64,000 bases of DNA from assembly GCA_023055355.1 (NCBI GenBank), contig JALJCS010000001.1, forward strand, positions 79,462,881-79,526,880, in the 5' to 3' direction. Numbering within the stretch: the stretch's first letter is position 1; each line of letters opens with the position of its first letter. This document shows positions 46,201-60,099 of this stretch, in pieces. The DNA is from Agelaius tricolor. Lineage: Eukaryota; Chordata; Aves; Passeriformes; Icteridae. Both the position numbers and the translations under genes were made by a program. The notes under the pieces were generated by a model. It did no database searches, had not been told where the DNA came from, and saw nothing but the letters and a program-made list of their open reading frames with translations.

Positions 46201-49200
46201 AAAGCTTGTTGTTAGGTTGCCTATGCTAAGATAAATAATTTTGATATTGTCACAGCTTTCTATGGTACAGTCTTACTCTTTTTGGGCATGGAACAGTGCA
46301 TTAGTGGTTATGAAAACCTGTTTTCTCTATTACATTTAGATCATGCAGATTACTTTATAAAGCTACCATATTTTTATTATTTGCTTTTCTGCCAGTTGTG
46401 TCACCCACTAATTTAATGAAGTGACATTTTTATGTGTAGTGCATGTAGACATGGATGATAGCACTTAATGGCATTTGACCTTGGCTGATCCATAAGAAAC
46501 CCTTCTATAAATACATTCCTACCGAATAGTTCTGAGTTGACAGCTACATTTAAGGCAAGCTTAACAGTGCTCAAATACATTTGGGCATTTATGATTTTGC
46601 ACATAAGCTCTATCTACAGTATGAACTGAGTTATTTTTGATAGTATTTCGTACACATTATCTTGTAGGGATGCGTTGGCAAGTGTTACCTTCTCTAAAAG
46701 AAGAGCAGAGAGGTCACTGTAGGCTGTGTAAAACTAATCCAGGCCTCCGCTTCCTTGCCATGTGTAATTGTATCACTTCAGCACATGCTGAACTCAACTT
46801 TTGAGTGGTGTGGTGGTGATGAACACTCTGGTAAATCTTACCATGCTCTTTCTGCAGTGCTTTGCCTGGGCTGGTGCTGCTCCAGTGCAGTTGTCCAGAG
46901 CAAGGTGGTGGTGTTTGCCCTTGGACTCACTGGTTCAGTGCGAGCCTCAAGATTTTAGTCTTAAGCTTGAAGTTTGGCATTACACTGGAGGTGTAAAATG
47001 TTGAGTATATTCTGGCTGCTCTGCTATGGTTGTGTCAGCTTTTGAAAGAAGGAGCTCTTAAAACTGTTAATTAGGCAGTGCATCAGTGAAATTGTGAGCA
47101 CAGTGCTGGGCTATGCTGGCATGCAAGCATGATGGACTGAGAAATGGAGAGATGATTAGCAGGAGAGTGCTCAAGTGTCTCAGAATACACATGCCTTGGA
47201 ACCCAAACCCACAAACCAAAACTGAACTAATTAGCCATTTATTTCTTTTTTAAATAAAGCTGACAGGTAAACTGTGTATTTACACTAGTTTGAACATGAA
47301 TAGATGTTCATCTACATGGATCATTGACATCAAGACCCTGGAATTTTATTCATAATGAAAAGTGAAGTGGAGATACAGCTGTGACTCTCATTCTTTCAGT
47401 AGGTGCATCTGTCCATAAAGATCTCATCAATTGAGTAGATGCCAGCCTTGTTCCAAGAGTGTTAATTGAGCAGATCACTAGGCTGAGCTCTGTTAATTCA
47501 GGATCTCCAGGTCATCATGGTTGATACAAGGTATTCCTTTGCAGGATTTTAGCCTTAGAAACTTTCTAAGTATTTCATAATTAATATGAAAGTTGTTTCA
47601 CTTCCCTGAATTTATTGCCACACATAATTTTGAATCAGCAAGAACAATCTGTTGTGTTAATTTGAGCCAGAGAGTACAGGGAAGAGATGCATATGTAGCA
47701 GTTAGCAGGATCTGATCTAAAATTCATTGCCCACTAAGTAATTTGAAGGCCAGATGATTCTCTGTTCTTGAAGAAATAACCTTTTCTTGTTGGTTATATT
47801 TCCTGTGCTGTTATTTCTCTCTTAGTTTCTGACTCTTTCTATAAATGTTCTATTTTTGATCTGTAATTTTAGAGCATCTACTGCAGAGTTAAAAATTATG
47901 ATCCTTAAGGAAACTGAATTGTCTTTTGTTCATTGTTCCCCTCTGATGGATTTATATATAGCAGTATAGTTAGCTGGAAAAAGATAGTTCTACTTTTCTG
48001 ACAGCTTTATGTGTTTTTATATTCTGACTTATTCTACACTAGGATTAAAGTGTTTCACTTCTGGTTTGAGAAAACAGAAATAACATTTTGCTCAGCTTCA
48101 GGTCTTTTTACTGCCACACGAGATGCATGCAGATTTTGTGTGTGTATTCACAATAGGCATGTTCACTCCCAGTATTTCATCTCTGTTGATCAGATTGCAG
48201 AGTGTGTCATTAGGATCCTTTAATTGTTCAATCTTTGTAACAACTTAAGAGAAACATAAATACACCTACACTAGCAAATTAGCAGAGTTTTCTTCTGTTT
48301 TATGTGTGCAGGAATAAAAGTTCAGGAACTCTTCACTTTTCCAAATATTAGTAGTCTCAGTTTCAGTTGAAATGTGTGCAAATGCTTATTAGAACCTGTT
48401 TTTTAAAGTACATTTTCATTTCTAACTAATGCAGAGCAGTGCCAAAGCATTTGGCTCTTTGTCTAGTAATGCAATCCATAACAAAAGCTGCCTAATTTCA
48501 AAAGAAAGGAAAGTGCTACCTCAGTAGCCAATCTCCACAGCAATCAGTTGATGATTTCTTGCCAGTGTTTGATCTACAAAATATGACTGGAATTGTATCA
48601 GTGTCACAGAGGAGCTGGCTTTGGATTTTAAAGATGAAAGTGATTAAAATTGGGTAGTAGAATTTTACATAATGAAAGATATAAAGAAATTAAATATGTG
48701 TATTTTTATAACTCATAAGCATGGGGGGTTTTGGGGGGAAGAATGCTATATTGTGTCCAAGGTTTCTTCTAAACTGTTACACTGTAAAGCAGCAAATGAT
48801 TCTGGTAACAAATTTATTTTAAATACTTTTTTCTTGGTACATCCCATTGGTTAAGAATAAGAATACAGTGTTTATGTTGGCAGACTTGGCTAGTAATAAA
48901 CTTATTTTAATGAGCTGTTGGCAATGTAAACACAAGGCTGAATGTAGTGCTCGGTTGCCCAGCCATACCTGCCGTGTGTGAAGCTGCTGCAGCAGTGCAG
49001 TGTTGGCTGCCCGAGCACAGGTGAGGCATCACCTGCATCCTTCATTGGCAGCATTGTATTCATTACCTGCTAACAGAGTATTAAGACTGTATGCTACAAT
49101 CAGTGATTGGGCCCCTAACATGCGGACAGCTTGCAATATTTGGAACGTGGTGATTTTGTGAATTTTGTCAAGATTTCACTATGGCGGATAGTCTCAGTCT

Positions 49201-52200
49201 GTAACAGGTGCTTTATGTGGTGTGGACTTAGCTTTTACTCTGTGTTTGTCTGCTACTGTTACAGCTATTGAAAGAGGGGCCCTTTTTTGTCTGTGAAGTA
49301 TCATGGAGTTTTGTTGTTGGATGGACACAGATTTCTTCATTGTCATGTGAAATGTGCCTTCTGTTCAGTCTCTGCTTCATTTGTTGTAGGGTGTGGAAGG
49401 TGATAGACACGAGAAGAAAAACAATCTGGGTGTGACATACAGAGGGGTTTTGATTATGCTTGTCTTCCTTTAATTTTATTTCATGTAGAATGACTTACCT
49501 AAGTCAAATCTTTTGCAAAAAATAACCCATCACATGCTTTGTGTTTTGTGTGCCCAGATGGAGACTAATGAGTTCTGCTAGTGTTCAGCATTGATACTTT
49601 AATTCCACAGTCATTTCATCATTCATTTTTTTAGGATAGTGTTGTTCAGATGGTAGAGAGAATAAAAAAACGGTGTGCAGGAGAGTCTGAATCCTAATCT
49701 ACTGCTATCACTTCATGGTTTCAGACAAATCTTTCTTCATTTCCAGCTATATGAAATGGAGATGATGAAGCTTTATTTTTAAGATGTACTGGAAAATAAT
49801 TTAATATTTAGAATAGACTTAGGTGATTTAAAAAGTTGATCACAAGTAAGCAATGCCCAAGTGTTTAATTCTGAACCTTGAGGATTCAGGTAATCAGTAA
49901 TTGCTTTATTGCCTTTTGACTGTTCTAAATTATGGGTACCGATTTTATTAGTCCGTATTTAAAGTACAGAATTACAGGATCCTACATAAAGCTAGATAAA
50001 GTTTGGGTGACTCATCCAAACACAAGAATTTTCTTTTACTTTTCTTCAGGAGGAAATGAAGAGGAGGTCACATACAGGCTTGAAAGTAGGCTTAAACAGC
50101 TATGAAAGAAGAAAAGTTAAGCTTTAGCAAATACTCCTTTTTTTTGTTAATCTCAAAACACATAATGTTGACTGTTACTGTCACTAAATAAATAAATAAC
50201 TAGAAGAAAAATGCCTGAGTTCCACACTTTCTTTCAAATGCTATTTAAAGTTTAACTAAAATTTGATTACTATTTAAAGGCTGTAACGCATCATTGTTCT
50301 TTGTCCATGTCACTGCTGTTACAGGTAGCCGTCCAAAGTCTATAGCTTCATTGTTGATTAAATATCAAACATAGCTCTGTCAACAGCATAGATTTACCCT
50401 AGTATGGAACAGAGAGAAGGATCTTCAGGTTCTTTGGGAATTCCTTTTTACTGAATGAACTCTGAACTTGGAAATCTGGTTTTGTTTGTTGCTACTGTAC
50501 AACTTGATTGACCCTCTTTATTTTTCTTTTGTTTGAAATTAGGAGTGCTGCGTTGATAAATTCACAGTACTGTGTATCTGCATACTTTCAAAGAGATTAT
50601 GCTCTAGAAACAGTAATAGCAGAGGTTTTGGTTGAGGGATATACAAACGTTTGGCGTGCCTATGCTATAAAAATGTTCTATTTCATACAGAAAATAGTTT
50701 AAACTGGTTTTCCTTATGGTTACTGAAACTAGTTTGTTCTAGTCTCAGTTTTCAGTTTAGTGCTGATCATTTTAAGTACAAGATTAGGGAGACAAGCCTT
50801 TTCATTTGTTGCATGTTTAGGACACAGATTTTTATTTGTAAATGACTTTTAGCACCATCTGCTATATAGGGAAGGCTATATTATGATAGGCTTCTACAAT
50901 GTGCAGCTAGAGTCATTGGAAACAAGCTGCAGTAAATAGATAAAAGATCTTCTGAGCTTACTTAATATTGGTTGCACCCCTTCTTGCACAGTTTTGTAAC
51001 TATGCTTGACTTCTGAATTATGGGGGTTTTTGTGGAATTTTAAACTTTTGTGATAAAATAACCATGAAGTCTCTCAATTTAGAAATTAGAATTATTCCTT
51101 CTAATAGTTTAGGAGAATGGAGAAGAGCAAGAAATAATAGCATGTTAGAAGCTGGTGGTTTAGTGAGTGAGAAATGAAAACCTTTCCAATGCCAGGGGTA
51201 TGCATGCATGATCTGTTTCCTTTAGGGAACATCTCGGGACCTCCTCCTCCAACAGTAAAAGTTAGGCCACTTAGGCACTAAGCCATAGCTTTTATTTCTT
51301 GGCCTGTTCAATTGAATGACCTTTTTAGGATGTATAAACCTAGATTATAAAATACCTCCCCCCCTTTTATTTTATGTTCTTTTATATGAAAAGTGACTGA
51401 GAACAACTGCTTGAATTACTCATCTGGCAAGGAGGTACTGGCAGTTTATGATTGTATCGCAGCTGCTGCTATTAATTTAAACATTATTCTATGTTAATTT
51501 TTTTTCTCTGTGAGTACAAAATAATAATTCTGTTAAACTGAAGACTTGCATCCATGCTGGTATTACAAGCACCTGTACTATATATCTGATAGGGAAAGCT
51601 GAAAATAGCTGCACTTGCAAAAAAAAAATCCTCTTACTAAATTGTTAAGTTTTATAAAGCTGTTTTCTAAATTGCTTTCAAATTCATTTTTCAGTATCAG
51701 TTTAATTATATGGAATGTGCTTATTTTTTATTGCATTTTTAAGTTATTTTCCTTATTCCCCACTTGTCATCTTCCCAGAACTGAAGGATTTGTCTTGACT
51801 GCAAATGTGATGTTATTGACAGTGAGGGTGGGAAGCAGCAGAACTCTGTTGTCAGAGTTCTGCTGGTAAAACCTGAATGTAACAGCAAATGAGGCAGCCT
51901 GAACATTGTTTCGTATGCACGTAGTGTTCTGTGTCAGAAATATTTTAAGCTTGTATTAAAAGATAATAATAAATACACTAATATAAGCTACATCTTCTGA
52001 AAAAAATATTATGTTGGCAATTCCTTTTAATTATAGACATCTAGCTAGATCTCTGGTTTAGAAATGATTTCTGCTGAGATTATGAAGAAAACCACTAAAT
52101 GTGGACACTGTGATGAGGAATAGTTTATGTGCGTAGAAGCCTGGAACAGTAGCACCATGAGGTGTGAATCATTTCATCTATTTTAATGGTTGGCTGCTTC

Positions 52201-53479
52201 TGAAGAAAGGCAATTTAGGTGTCAAAATAAACTATTTCAGTGCTCTCATTTTTTAGAAGAAATACCAGTATTTGTTCCCACATGTGCCTTGCAGTGTTTC
52301 TCAAGTGGCAGAAGTCCCAAATGTCCCCTCTTTACCTGTGAAAACATCTTTGGCAAATTTTGACATACATAAAGTGGAAAATCTAACTAAAAATTTTGTA
52401 AGGTATGAGGTTCTTCATTATTTTAAAAGCTCATGGCTTTATTTTATATGACTCTACTGCAGGACAGAACTGCACCGAATCAGAAAATCAGAGATAGCAC
52501 TGAGCCCAACTGCAGAGCTTATTTTACATTTTCTACCTAGAATAGGCTGTTCTGCTTATTCTGCCATATTGCTGAAAGAATATTTGCTATAGGCTGGGTA
52601 AAAGTACATATGGTTATGTGGTATTCGTGTTTTGAAATCACACTGTCTAAATTTATGAGGGAAGATGTGCAGTATGTCTTACAGACAGATGGGAATTAAT
52701 AAAATTGCAGTATACTTGCAATACAAATTCTTTTTTGTTAAATCAAAACCAAGTGAATGTACACTGAAGTTATTTCTGTTTGTCAGTGTTTTACATCAAA
52801 TGGATGAGGAATGTCACAGGGGAGAGGAATGGCTGTTTTGCCTTTCTGGAGTATGCAGGAAGCAGGACTGAAGAAAAGTCTTAGACACATTTTATTCCAA
52901 GGTGAAACTTTTTAGCTCTATTTTGATTTCAAGCTTACTTTCTAGAGTTTATCAGAAGGAGACTGCCATGTAATTGGACTCCTTTCTTGGCACATGTTAA
53001 TTGTTCTTGGGTTTATACACAGACTAAATTTCTGAATTGTGGAATTTGTTTTGGTTTTACTGCCATCATGCCTTGATTTTTTTTCTCATGTGTGAACTCT
53101 TAGCACTATTGGGTCAGTTTTCCTCTAAAATGGAAGTGGGGGACAAACAAATGTGCTTGAAGCTGTAATATCATAGGGTCACTGATGCTGAAAGCACATA
53201 TGGATTGTGAGAGAAGCATAACATTTTTTTATCTTCTTTGTGTTTGCATGTAAAAAATTAATGAAAAAGTCGTTATTGTGGTAAAATGTCACTGTCTTCT
53301 GTAAGTTTATATCTAATAGCAGTAACTCAGACTGTGTCAGGGTTCTCCCCTGTACCTGGAGTGGTGTTGCCCAATCCCTGGTGGGAAGTTCCTGACCCAA
53401 GATTGTCCAGAAACATCGCTGTGGTTACAGTGAGGGGACTGGAGGCCTCACACAGAGGTTCAGGTGCTGCTCTTGTTTC

Positions 53480-53550
53480 ACAAAAGGATTCGCCAGAATA
53501 CCCTTTCAACTCAGAGTATTCTGTATATCCTTCTGTGAATCTGTGATTTA
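53480..53550 (+). mobile_element. Possible CR1 3' tip, sense
   Basis: The segment ends 'ctttcaactcagagtattct', 'gtatatccttctgtgaatct' and 'gtgat', like the 3' terminus of other copies here ('aactcagcatattctgtgat' at 18057). The preceding 150 bp (53320-53480) is GC-richer, but I cannot assign it to CR1 or another family. Confidence 0.4.
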
Positions 53551-55894
53551 AGTCAAAACCAGCAGAATGATCAGCAATTTAGGCTTAAAATGAACCTTGC
53601 CAGTGCTCAGAGTGAATGATGGTTTCCAAGGCCACATCTGTAGCAGCAAGTGAAACAAGAGCAGCACCAATTATCTCATGTTATTCCTGAGTTATTTCTG
53701 AAAATATAGATTTTTGAGTAAGTGTGCATATTCAATAATCAATTTTTTTGTATGTCTGAACTCCCTTTGACGGTGAGGTATATCTAGCTAGTCGTATGCA
53801 CATTTTCCATGTAGGGTAATAAGAAATGACAAGAAACTCAAATCATTTAGGGACACAATGATGTCTAGAATGGCCTGAAACACCAGGGTCATGCTCCTAC
53901 CTAGTCAATGTGCAGTGGAGCTGTTAAACTGTTTTTTGATGATACAAGGACTTTGTATCCCCAAATTTAAATTCTGCTTTAGTAGAGAGTAGTGATCTCT
54001 GCTTGCTGTTGGGTGGTGCCATGCTGTGGTGGCTGTCCTGTTTCAGGTTAGGTCAAGGTTGTGTGCTCTCCACCTGTGTATATTCATATAGGATGTGTGC
54101 AGAAATACTCTTACAAGAGAACTATGTAAACTTTTTTCTTCCTCATAATCTTTAGCCAAGTGCATACACTTCTTCTGACCTTAATGGTCTTTATGCATGA
54201 GTTTTTTCTTCAAATGCAAAAATTGTGATTCCTTGAGGAATGGCTCTTGTGGGGATTAATCTGCTCAGGTCTTAGGCAAATATTTTCTTGACTTTCCATA
54301 TAAGAATCACTTGTTGCCAAAGCTGAAGGAAAATTTAGGAAACATCGAGTTATTATCTGTGGGAAAACTTTTCCACTTATAAAACCGTGAGGAATTTGAA
54401 ATCTACTTTCTATTTTGCTTTGCTTTCCCAAGTAATTTAGGCTATTCACTTAGCCCTGAATTTCTTGCCATATTTTTATTTAACAGTTGTGGGCTTTCTT
54501 AATTCTTTATATTCCAAATATATATTCGCTTTAAAAAGGAAAGTGATTATGGTGGAATAAGCACAAACTAAATAAACTGAAAAATATTATTCTATTTAAA
54601 AATTTCTTTTTTGCTACCATAATCTCAGCTGATATTTTTAATATCAGTTTGTAGACAACTTCTGATAGAGTTTTAATTTAACTGTCTCAATGAAAGCAGT
54701 CCTGTATATCTTCTGACAAAGTAAAAAGGCAGGATTTCATTGCCTGCATATATGAAGATAATACCTTGCAGAGCTGTTATTAATTGGAAAGAATATTTTA
54801 TGTCTGATTCAAGTTTGACAGTGCCCAGGAGCCTTTGCTTTACCTTGAAAAGGCTATGAAATTGTCCTGGCGTTCTGAAGATACAAGGTACTTGATTGTC
54901 AGATTAAGACCGAACTTCCTGAGGATGTGGGTTCCTTTGTGAAGATCTCTATCAGCCATAGACAAAGATGTTAGAATGTCCATGGAGGATGAGGGAAGCC
55001 TAAAAATGCTGTAGGATGCTGTCTCTGTTTCTGAATTACTTCTAGAAGCAGAAAGAGATGAGATTTTGCAGACATGAACTTAGTAAATAGGCGTACCGTG
55101 CTTGGGTCAGATAACTGTGGTCTGTAATGTGGATGTAAATGCAGCAGTAATTAAGACAAGCTTAAATATTCTCAGGTAGTCTGCAGTGCTCTGAAGGAAG
55201 ATAAAACAGTGGGGATGTTGTAAATAAAAATTTGGGAAAAGGTGGGCACAGCAGAGGACAGATGTGTTCTCAGATACATGTGCCATAATTATTATTAACG
55301 GCAGCAAGCTAACTTTCTTGCCTTAGGACTAGCACATTTAGAAGAGGAACAGACATGGTCTACTGGTGGTCTTTATAACTGGAATAAGATTTTCTGGGTT
55401 ATTCTTTAATAGTCTAGATTTTGATTTTTAAAAATGTATATTTTTGTATTTAAGTGCTTCTGTCATTAAGGGTAGTACCAATCAAATTTTTATGTATTTA
55501 GCAAGAATACATCTGTTTTGGAAGAATTTGTAAATGAACCAATAAAATTGTACAGTGTTACATGAAGATACCAAGCAGCTTTTAAAATAAGAACAAGAAA
55601 TGTTCAGAAATCTGAAGAATAGGGAAGTTTTTCAGTATGAGAAACTAAACCTCAGTGATCTCAGAAACTTTTTAACCCCTGTCTTTCTCCTTTACTAGTT
55701 ATATGAATCTATTTAAAAACAAATGGCTAACACAAATCGTTTCCCTATCAGTTAAAGCAGTAGCTCCACCTGCTTCCCTGAGGCACCACCTCGGTGGTGA
55801 CACAATATTTGTGCTGGTGTGTTGTGAATTGCTTTGAGTACCTAACCTAGATTAAAACTAGCCTGAATCACTTTCTCAGCTAATCCTGGCAGAT

Positions 55895-56690
55895 TTGCAG
55901 AATGATCACCAACCATATTAAGTTTATCAAGGACAAATGCTGGATTCTGTATCTGGGTTGGGGCAACCCCAGTTGTGTGCACAGACTGGGGAATGAGAGG
56001 CTGGAGAGCAGTGCCATGGAAAGGGATTTGGGGTCCTGGTCAGCAGAAAGTTGAACACGAGCCAGCAGTGCCCTGGCAGCCAGGAGGGCCATCCCTGTCC
56101 TGGGGCATCAGGGACAGCATGGGGCAAGGGAGGGGATTGTCCTGCTCTGCTCTGCACTGGGGCAGCCTCACCTCCTGTGCTGGGGGCAGCTCTGGGTGCC
56201 ACAGTGTAAGAAGGGCATGAAACAACTGCAGAGTGTCCAAAGGAGGCCACAAAGATGGTGAAGGGCCTGAGGAGAAGCCGTGTGAGGAGAGACTGAGGTC
56301 ACTTGGTCTGTCCAGCCTGGAGGAGACTGAGGGCAGAGCTCACTGCAGTTACAGCTTCTTGTGAGGAGGAGAAGAAGGACAGATCTTTTCACTCTCAAGG
56401 CAAGTGAAAGGACTTGAGGAAACAGCATGAAGCTGAGTCAGGGGAAGTTTAGGTTGGATATCAGGAAGAAATTTTTCATCCAGATGGTGGCTGGGCACTG
56501 GAACAGGCTCCCCAGGGAAGTGGTTACAGCACTGGCCTGATAGAGCTCAAGAAGCATTTGAACAATCCTCTCAGGCACATGGTGGGTTTCTTGGGGTGTC
56601 CTGTTCAGGGCCTGAAGTTGGACTCAATGATCCTTGTGGGTCTCTTACAATTCAGCATATTCTATGAGTCTGTGAACTATGACAATAACA
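55895..56690 (+). mobile_element. Long CR1 LINE 3' fragment, sense
   Basis: Well-preserved order: 'aaggacaaatgctggattct', 'gggaatgagaggctggagag', 'ctctgggtgccacagtgtaa', 'gcagagtgtccaaaggagg', 'ctggcactgg'-type body, 'gaagtttaggttggatatca', 'gggcactggaacaggctcc' and the terminus 'acaattcagcatattctatg'. About 800 bp, the longest clear CR1 in ROCK2 intron 1. Frames are broken by stops. Confidence 0.95.
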
Positions 56691-57789
56691 TAAAAAACCA
56701 AACAACCCACAATCCTGAACCTCTCCAAAGCAAACTAAAAAATCCACAGCCTATCTCCTTTCTCCAGAGGGGTGGGTTCCAAGTGAATGGTGTGTTTATT
56801 GATGCAGCCTACTTTTTCTGAATGCGGGCCATCATCTGCATGTCCTTCCACAGTGTTGGTAATGAAACTTTGAGGAGAGCGTGGTCCAAGAAAAAAAATT
56901 TATGCACTGCTCTGCAAATACTGTAGCTTCTTTCAGATTACAGAGAACACTTCAGTTCAGCTGGAACATGCTAATATAAATTTATGAGAAAAGAGAATGA
57001 GAATAAAAGAATTAAATAAATTCTGCTATCACATTCAGGGGTAATATCACACTGTCTTACTAGTCTGTGTACAGAGAAAATGGCAGAAACTGGAAAGGGT
57101 TTCTTTTTAAAAAAAACTAATAAAAAGTCAATTCTGATCAGTACTTGCCTGTGTTTGAATTTTGGTAATTTAAACAGATTTTTTGTTCTTTAGTCTGTTG
57201 CTTTAATCTGTTCTTTTAGGAAAAAGCAGGAGTCTGTGAGTAAACATGCTTGTTTTAAAGATAAATACTGGCTTATATATTCTTCTGGAAATAGTGGAAT
57301 TCATCAACATAAGAAATGCCAAGTGACTAATTTCAGTTGTTAGCTGCCAGTGATTAGCTAAAAGTTGTTCTTAGTGCCATGTTATTATTGCTCCATCTCC
57401 AGTAGGGAGGTTCTGTTACACGGGCATAAAGCAGACTGATACCACTGCAGCCTGCTTTGATTCCTGACTGAATTAAATTATATCAATACTAATTTGACCT
57501 TACACAGTTTTCTGATTTTATATTCTTACGTCAGGGCAACATCAACTACATCAGTAGGGTTAGCATTGAAACAAGGTTGTTTAAAGAACAAAGGTTTTAC
57601 TTCTAGGTTTTTGATGGAGAGGTAGATATATTTATAATAGACAAAATTTTTCTGAAGGTTCCACAGAAAAGAAATGTTTAATTTTACGGTTGGTAAAAGA
57701 AAGAAGTATTTTTAATGATGGGTGCCATTTACAAATTAAGGAAATAGCTGATTATTGATGTATCATTTTCAGCACTGATTACAAAATTC

Positions 57790-58560
57790 TTTCAGAATTA
57801 CAGAACAGTTTGACTTGAAAGGGACTTTTAAAATAATGTAGTTCCAACCTCCATGCCATGAGGAGGGACATTGTTCATTAAACCAGATTGATCAAAGCCC
57901 CATCCAAACTGACCTGGAATTTTTCCAGAGTCAGGGCATCTGCAACCTCTTTGGACAACCAGCGTCTCAACATCCTCACTGTAAAGATTTTCTCCTTATG
58001 TCCGTTATAAATCTACCATCTTGGAATTTAAAAATTGTCTCCTGTCATTATAGGCGCTGCTAAAAGGTCTCTTAACTTTCCAATTAGCCCTCTTTAAATA
58101 TTAAAATGTTGCAGTAAGGTCTCCCTGAAGCCTCTTCTCCAGGCTGAACAAAATCGATTCTCTGAGTCTTTTCTCATGGGAGAAGTCTCCAGCCCTCTGA
58201 TCATCTTGTGCCCTTCCTGTGGGCTCACTCCAACAGGTCCCTGTTCTTCCCGTGCTGGGGACCTCAGAGCTGGATGCAGCCCTGCAGGTGGGGTCTCACC
58301 AGAGCAGAGCAGAGGGACAGAATCCCCTCCCTCCCCTGCTGCCCACGCTGCTTTGGATGCAGCCCAGGGCACATTTGGCTTTCTGGGCTGCAGGGGCACA
58401 TGGCTGGGTCATGTCCAGCCTCTCACCCACCAGCACCCCAAAGTTCTTCTGTGTTCAATTCCTTCATCCCCCCAGCCTGTCTGATTGCCCCAGCTCATGT
58501 CCTTGACTGGGCATTTGGCCTTGTTGAACTTCATAAGGTTCACATGAAGAAGCAGGCAAT
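57790..58560 (-). mobile_element. Long CR1 LINE 3' fragment, antisense
   Basis: Inverted CR1 beginning at 'gaattacagaacagtttgac' and continuing 'gatcaaagccccatccaaac', 'ctggaatttttccagagtca', 'ctcttctccaggctgaacaa', 'gtgggctcactccaacaggt', 'gtggggtctcaccagagcag', 'cacatggctgggtcatgtcc' and 'ttgaacttcataaggttcac'. The open frames of 95-170 residues here are fortuitous reverse readings of CR1. Confidence 0.94.
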
Positions 58561-60063
58561 AGTTCACTGCCGTAAATGGAATTGGTATTCTTGTTTTTTT
58601 TGCCTGAAAATGTTAGAAAACTATGTCAAATACAATTTATGGAGAGAATTGCCACTTGCAGTGTTACCGCGGTCAGTTTTACATTCAGTTTGTTTCCGAT
58701 TTGTAGCCTGATGTTAAGCAATTCAGAGTTCTGTTTTGGTAACAGACTGAGAGTCTAAATTTTTTTTCATCATTAGAGTGCAGGAACCATGGCAGGATGA
58801 ATTTCTGTAGATACTGGATCTCCTGGTTAGATAAGCTAAAGGCAGTTTTCTTTCAGAGAAGTTGGGTATAGTTACTTTCATACAATTTCCTTCTTTTGAC
58901 AACACTAATGTCAAAAATCAAATACAGCTAATCAAAAGTCAGTATTGTTATACTTGTTCAGATGTTGTCAAAATGTGAATGTATTATCCCTTCACAAAAA
59001 AAAATACAAATTTCTCTGTCATAGTGGGAAGCTTCTTTGGCTGTTTGAATTCTTTCCCCTAGGTAAACAGAATAGATAGTCAGACATGGATTTTTAAAAC
59101 TATTACTTAACAAATCATAAGGTTTGTGAAATGGATCCTAGAGAGATGGATTCCTGGAAGTCTTTTGAAAGACACTTTGGGGCAGGAGGAGTGTTTTTCA
59201 GAAATATTATTAGAGTGCAGTTTTGCAAGCCCTTACACGCATGTTTAGCTTAAAACATTTTAGTAAATACAATTAAGTAGGTAGGACTGCTTATAGGCTC
59301 AGAATTAGACATAAGGTTGTTTCAGTCCACAGAGCTGTGGATTGGGTGGTTGTTGCCAGGACTGTGTAATTTTTCCTTGTCATCTCTTTGATATGTAAGA
59401 TACTTGTTGTACCCACTTCATTCTAATCTCTCTTCTCATCTTAGAGCAACATGGAGCCATTTCAGTAGAGGCTAACAGACGAAGTCTATTTCCTAATAAA
59501 AATATGCTCTGTTTAAGTAGATTCCTGACATCTAAGAGCTAATGTTTGAATGTGTGTTCTGTTAGCATGTAGTTCTGTGAGCTTAGTCATTACTGCTTTG
59601 AAGCCAAAGAGTTTACTGTATGTGAAATTTAGTCATGCATTCAGTAATACATTCAACTCATTTCCGTGGAATTCTGCCCTTTCTTTCTCAGGTATTTCAT
59701 TGTGTTTTTGGTGCAAGCTTTTTATGCTTTATGGAGGAATAATTGGAGGAAGAGGAAAGGGCAGATGTCCTGGCTCCAGTGATGATTTTATTTAATTTTT
59801 TTCAGACTCCAGATGGTTTATTTTCTGTTACTGGAATATCCAGGTGAAACTTGGAGCATAACTGGAATATTTGCAACTGTGCCACTGTGATGAAAAACAC
59901 AGAATTAAAATTACTGACTTGTCACATCTTTAAATATGAACAGGTTGATAGAACCTTTTTATTATTTTTCTAAAAGACAATGTCTGAAAAACATTGACTT
60001 TTTTCCATTGTGCTGTCAACTTTTCTTTGAGATCATTGGTCAGAGTCTACAATGTTTCTTGTT

Positions 60064-60099
60064 GTGTGTATATATATATGTATGTGTGTGTGTGTGTGT
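60064..60099. repeat. TA/GT dinucleotide microsatellite
   Basis: (TA)n followed by TATG and about nine GT units. Common intronic simple repeat. Confidence 0.9.

Noticed and set aside
58094..58711. Frames of 95-167 residues
   Set aside because: They lie in an antisense CR1 LINE and are reverse readings of it.
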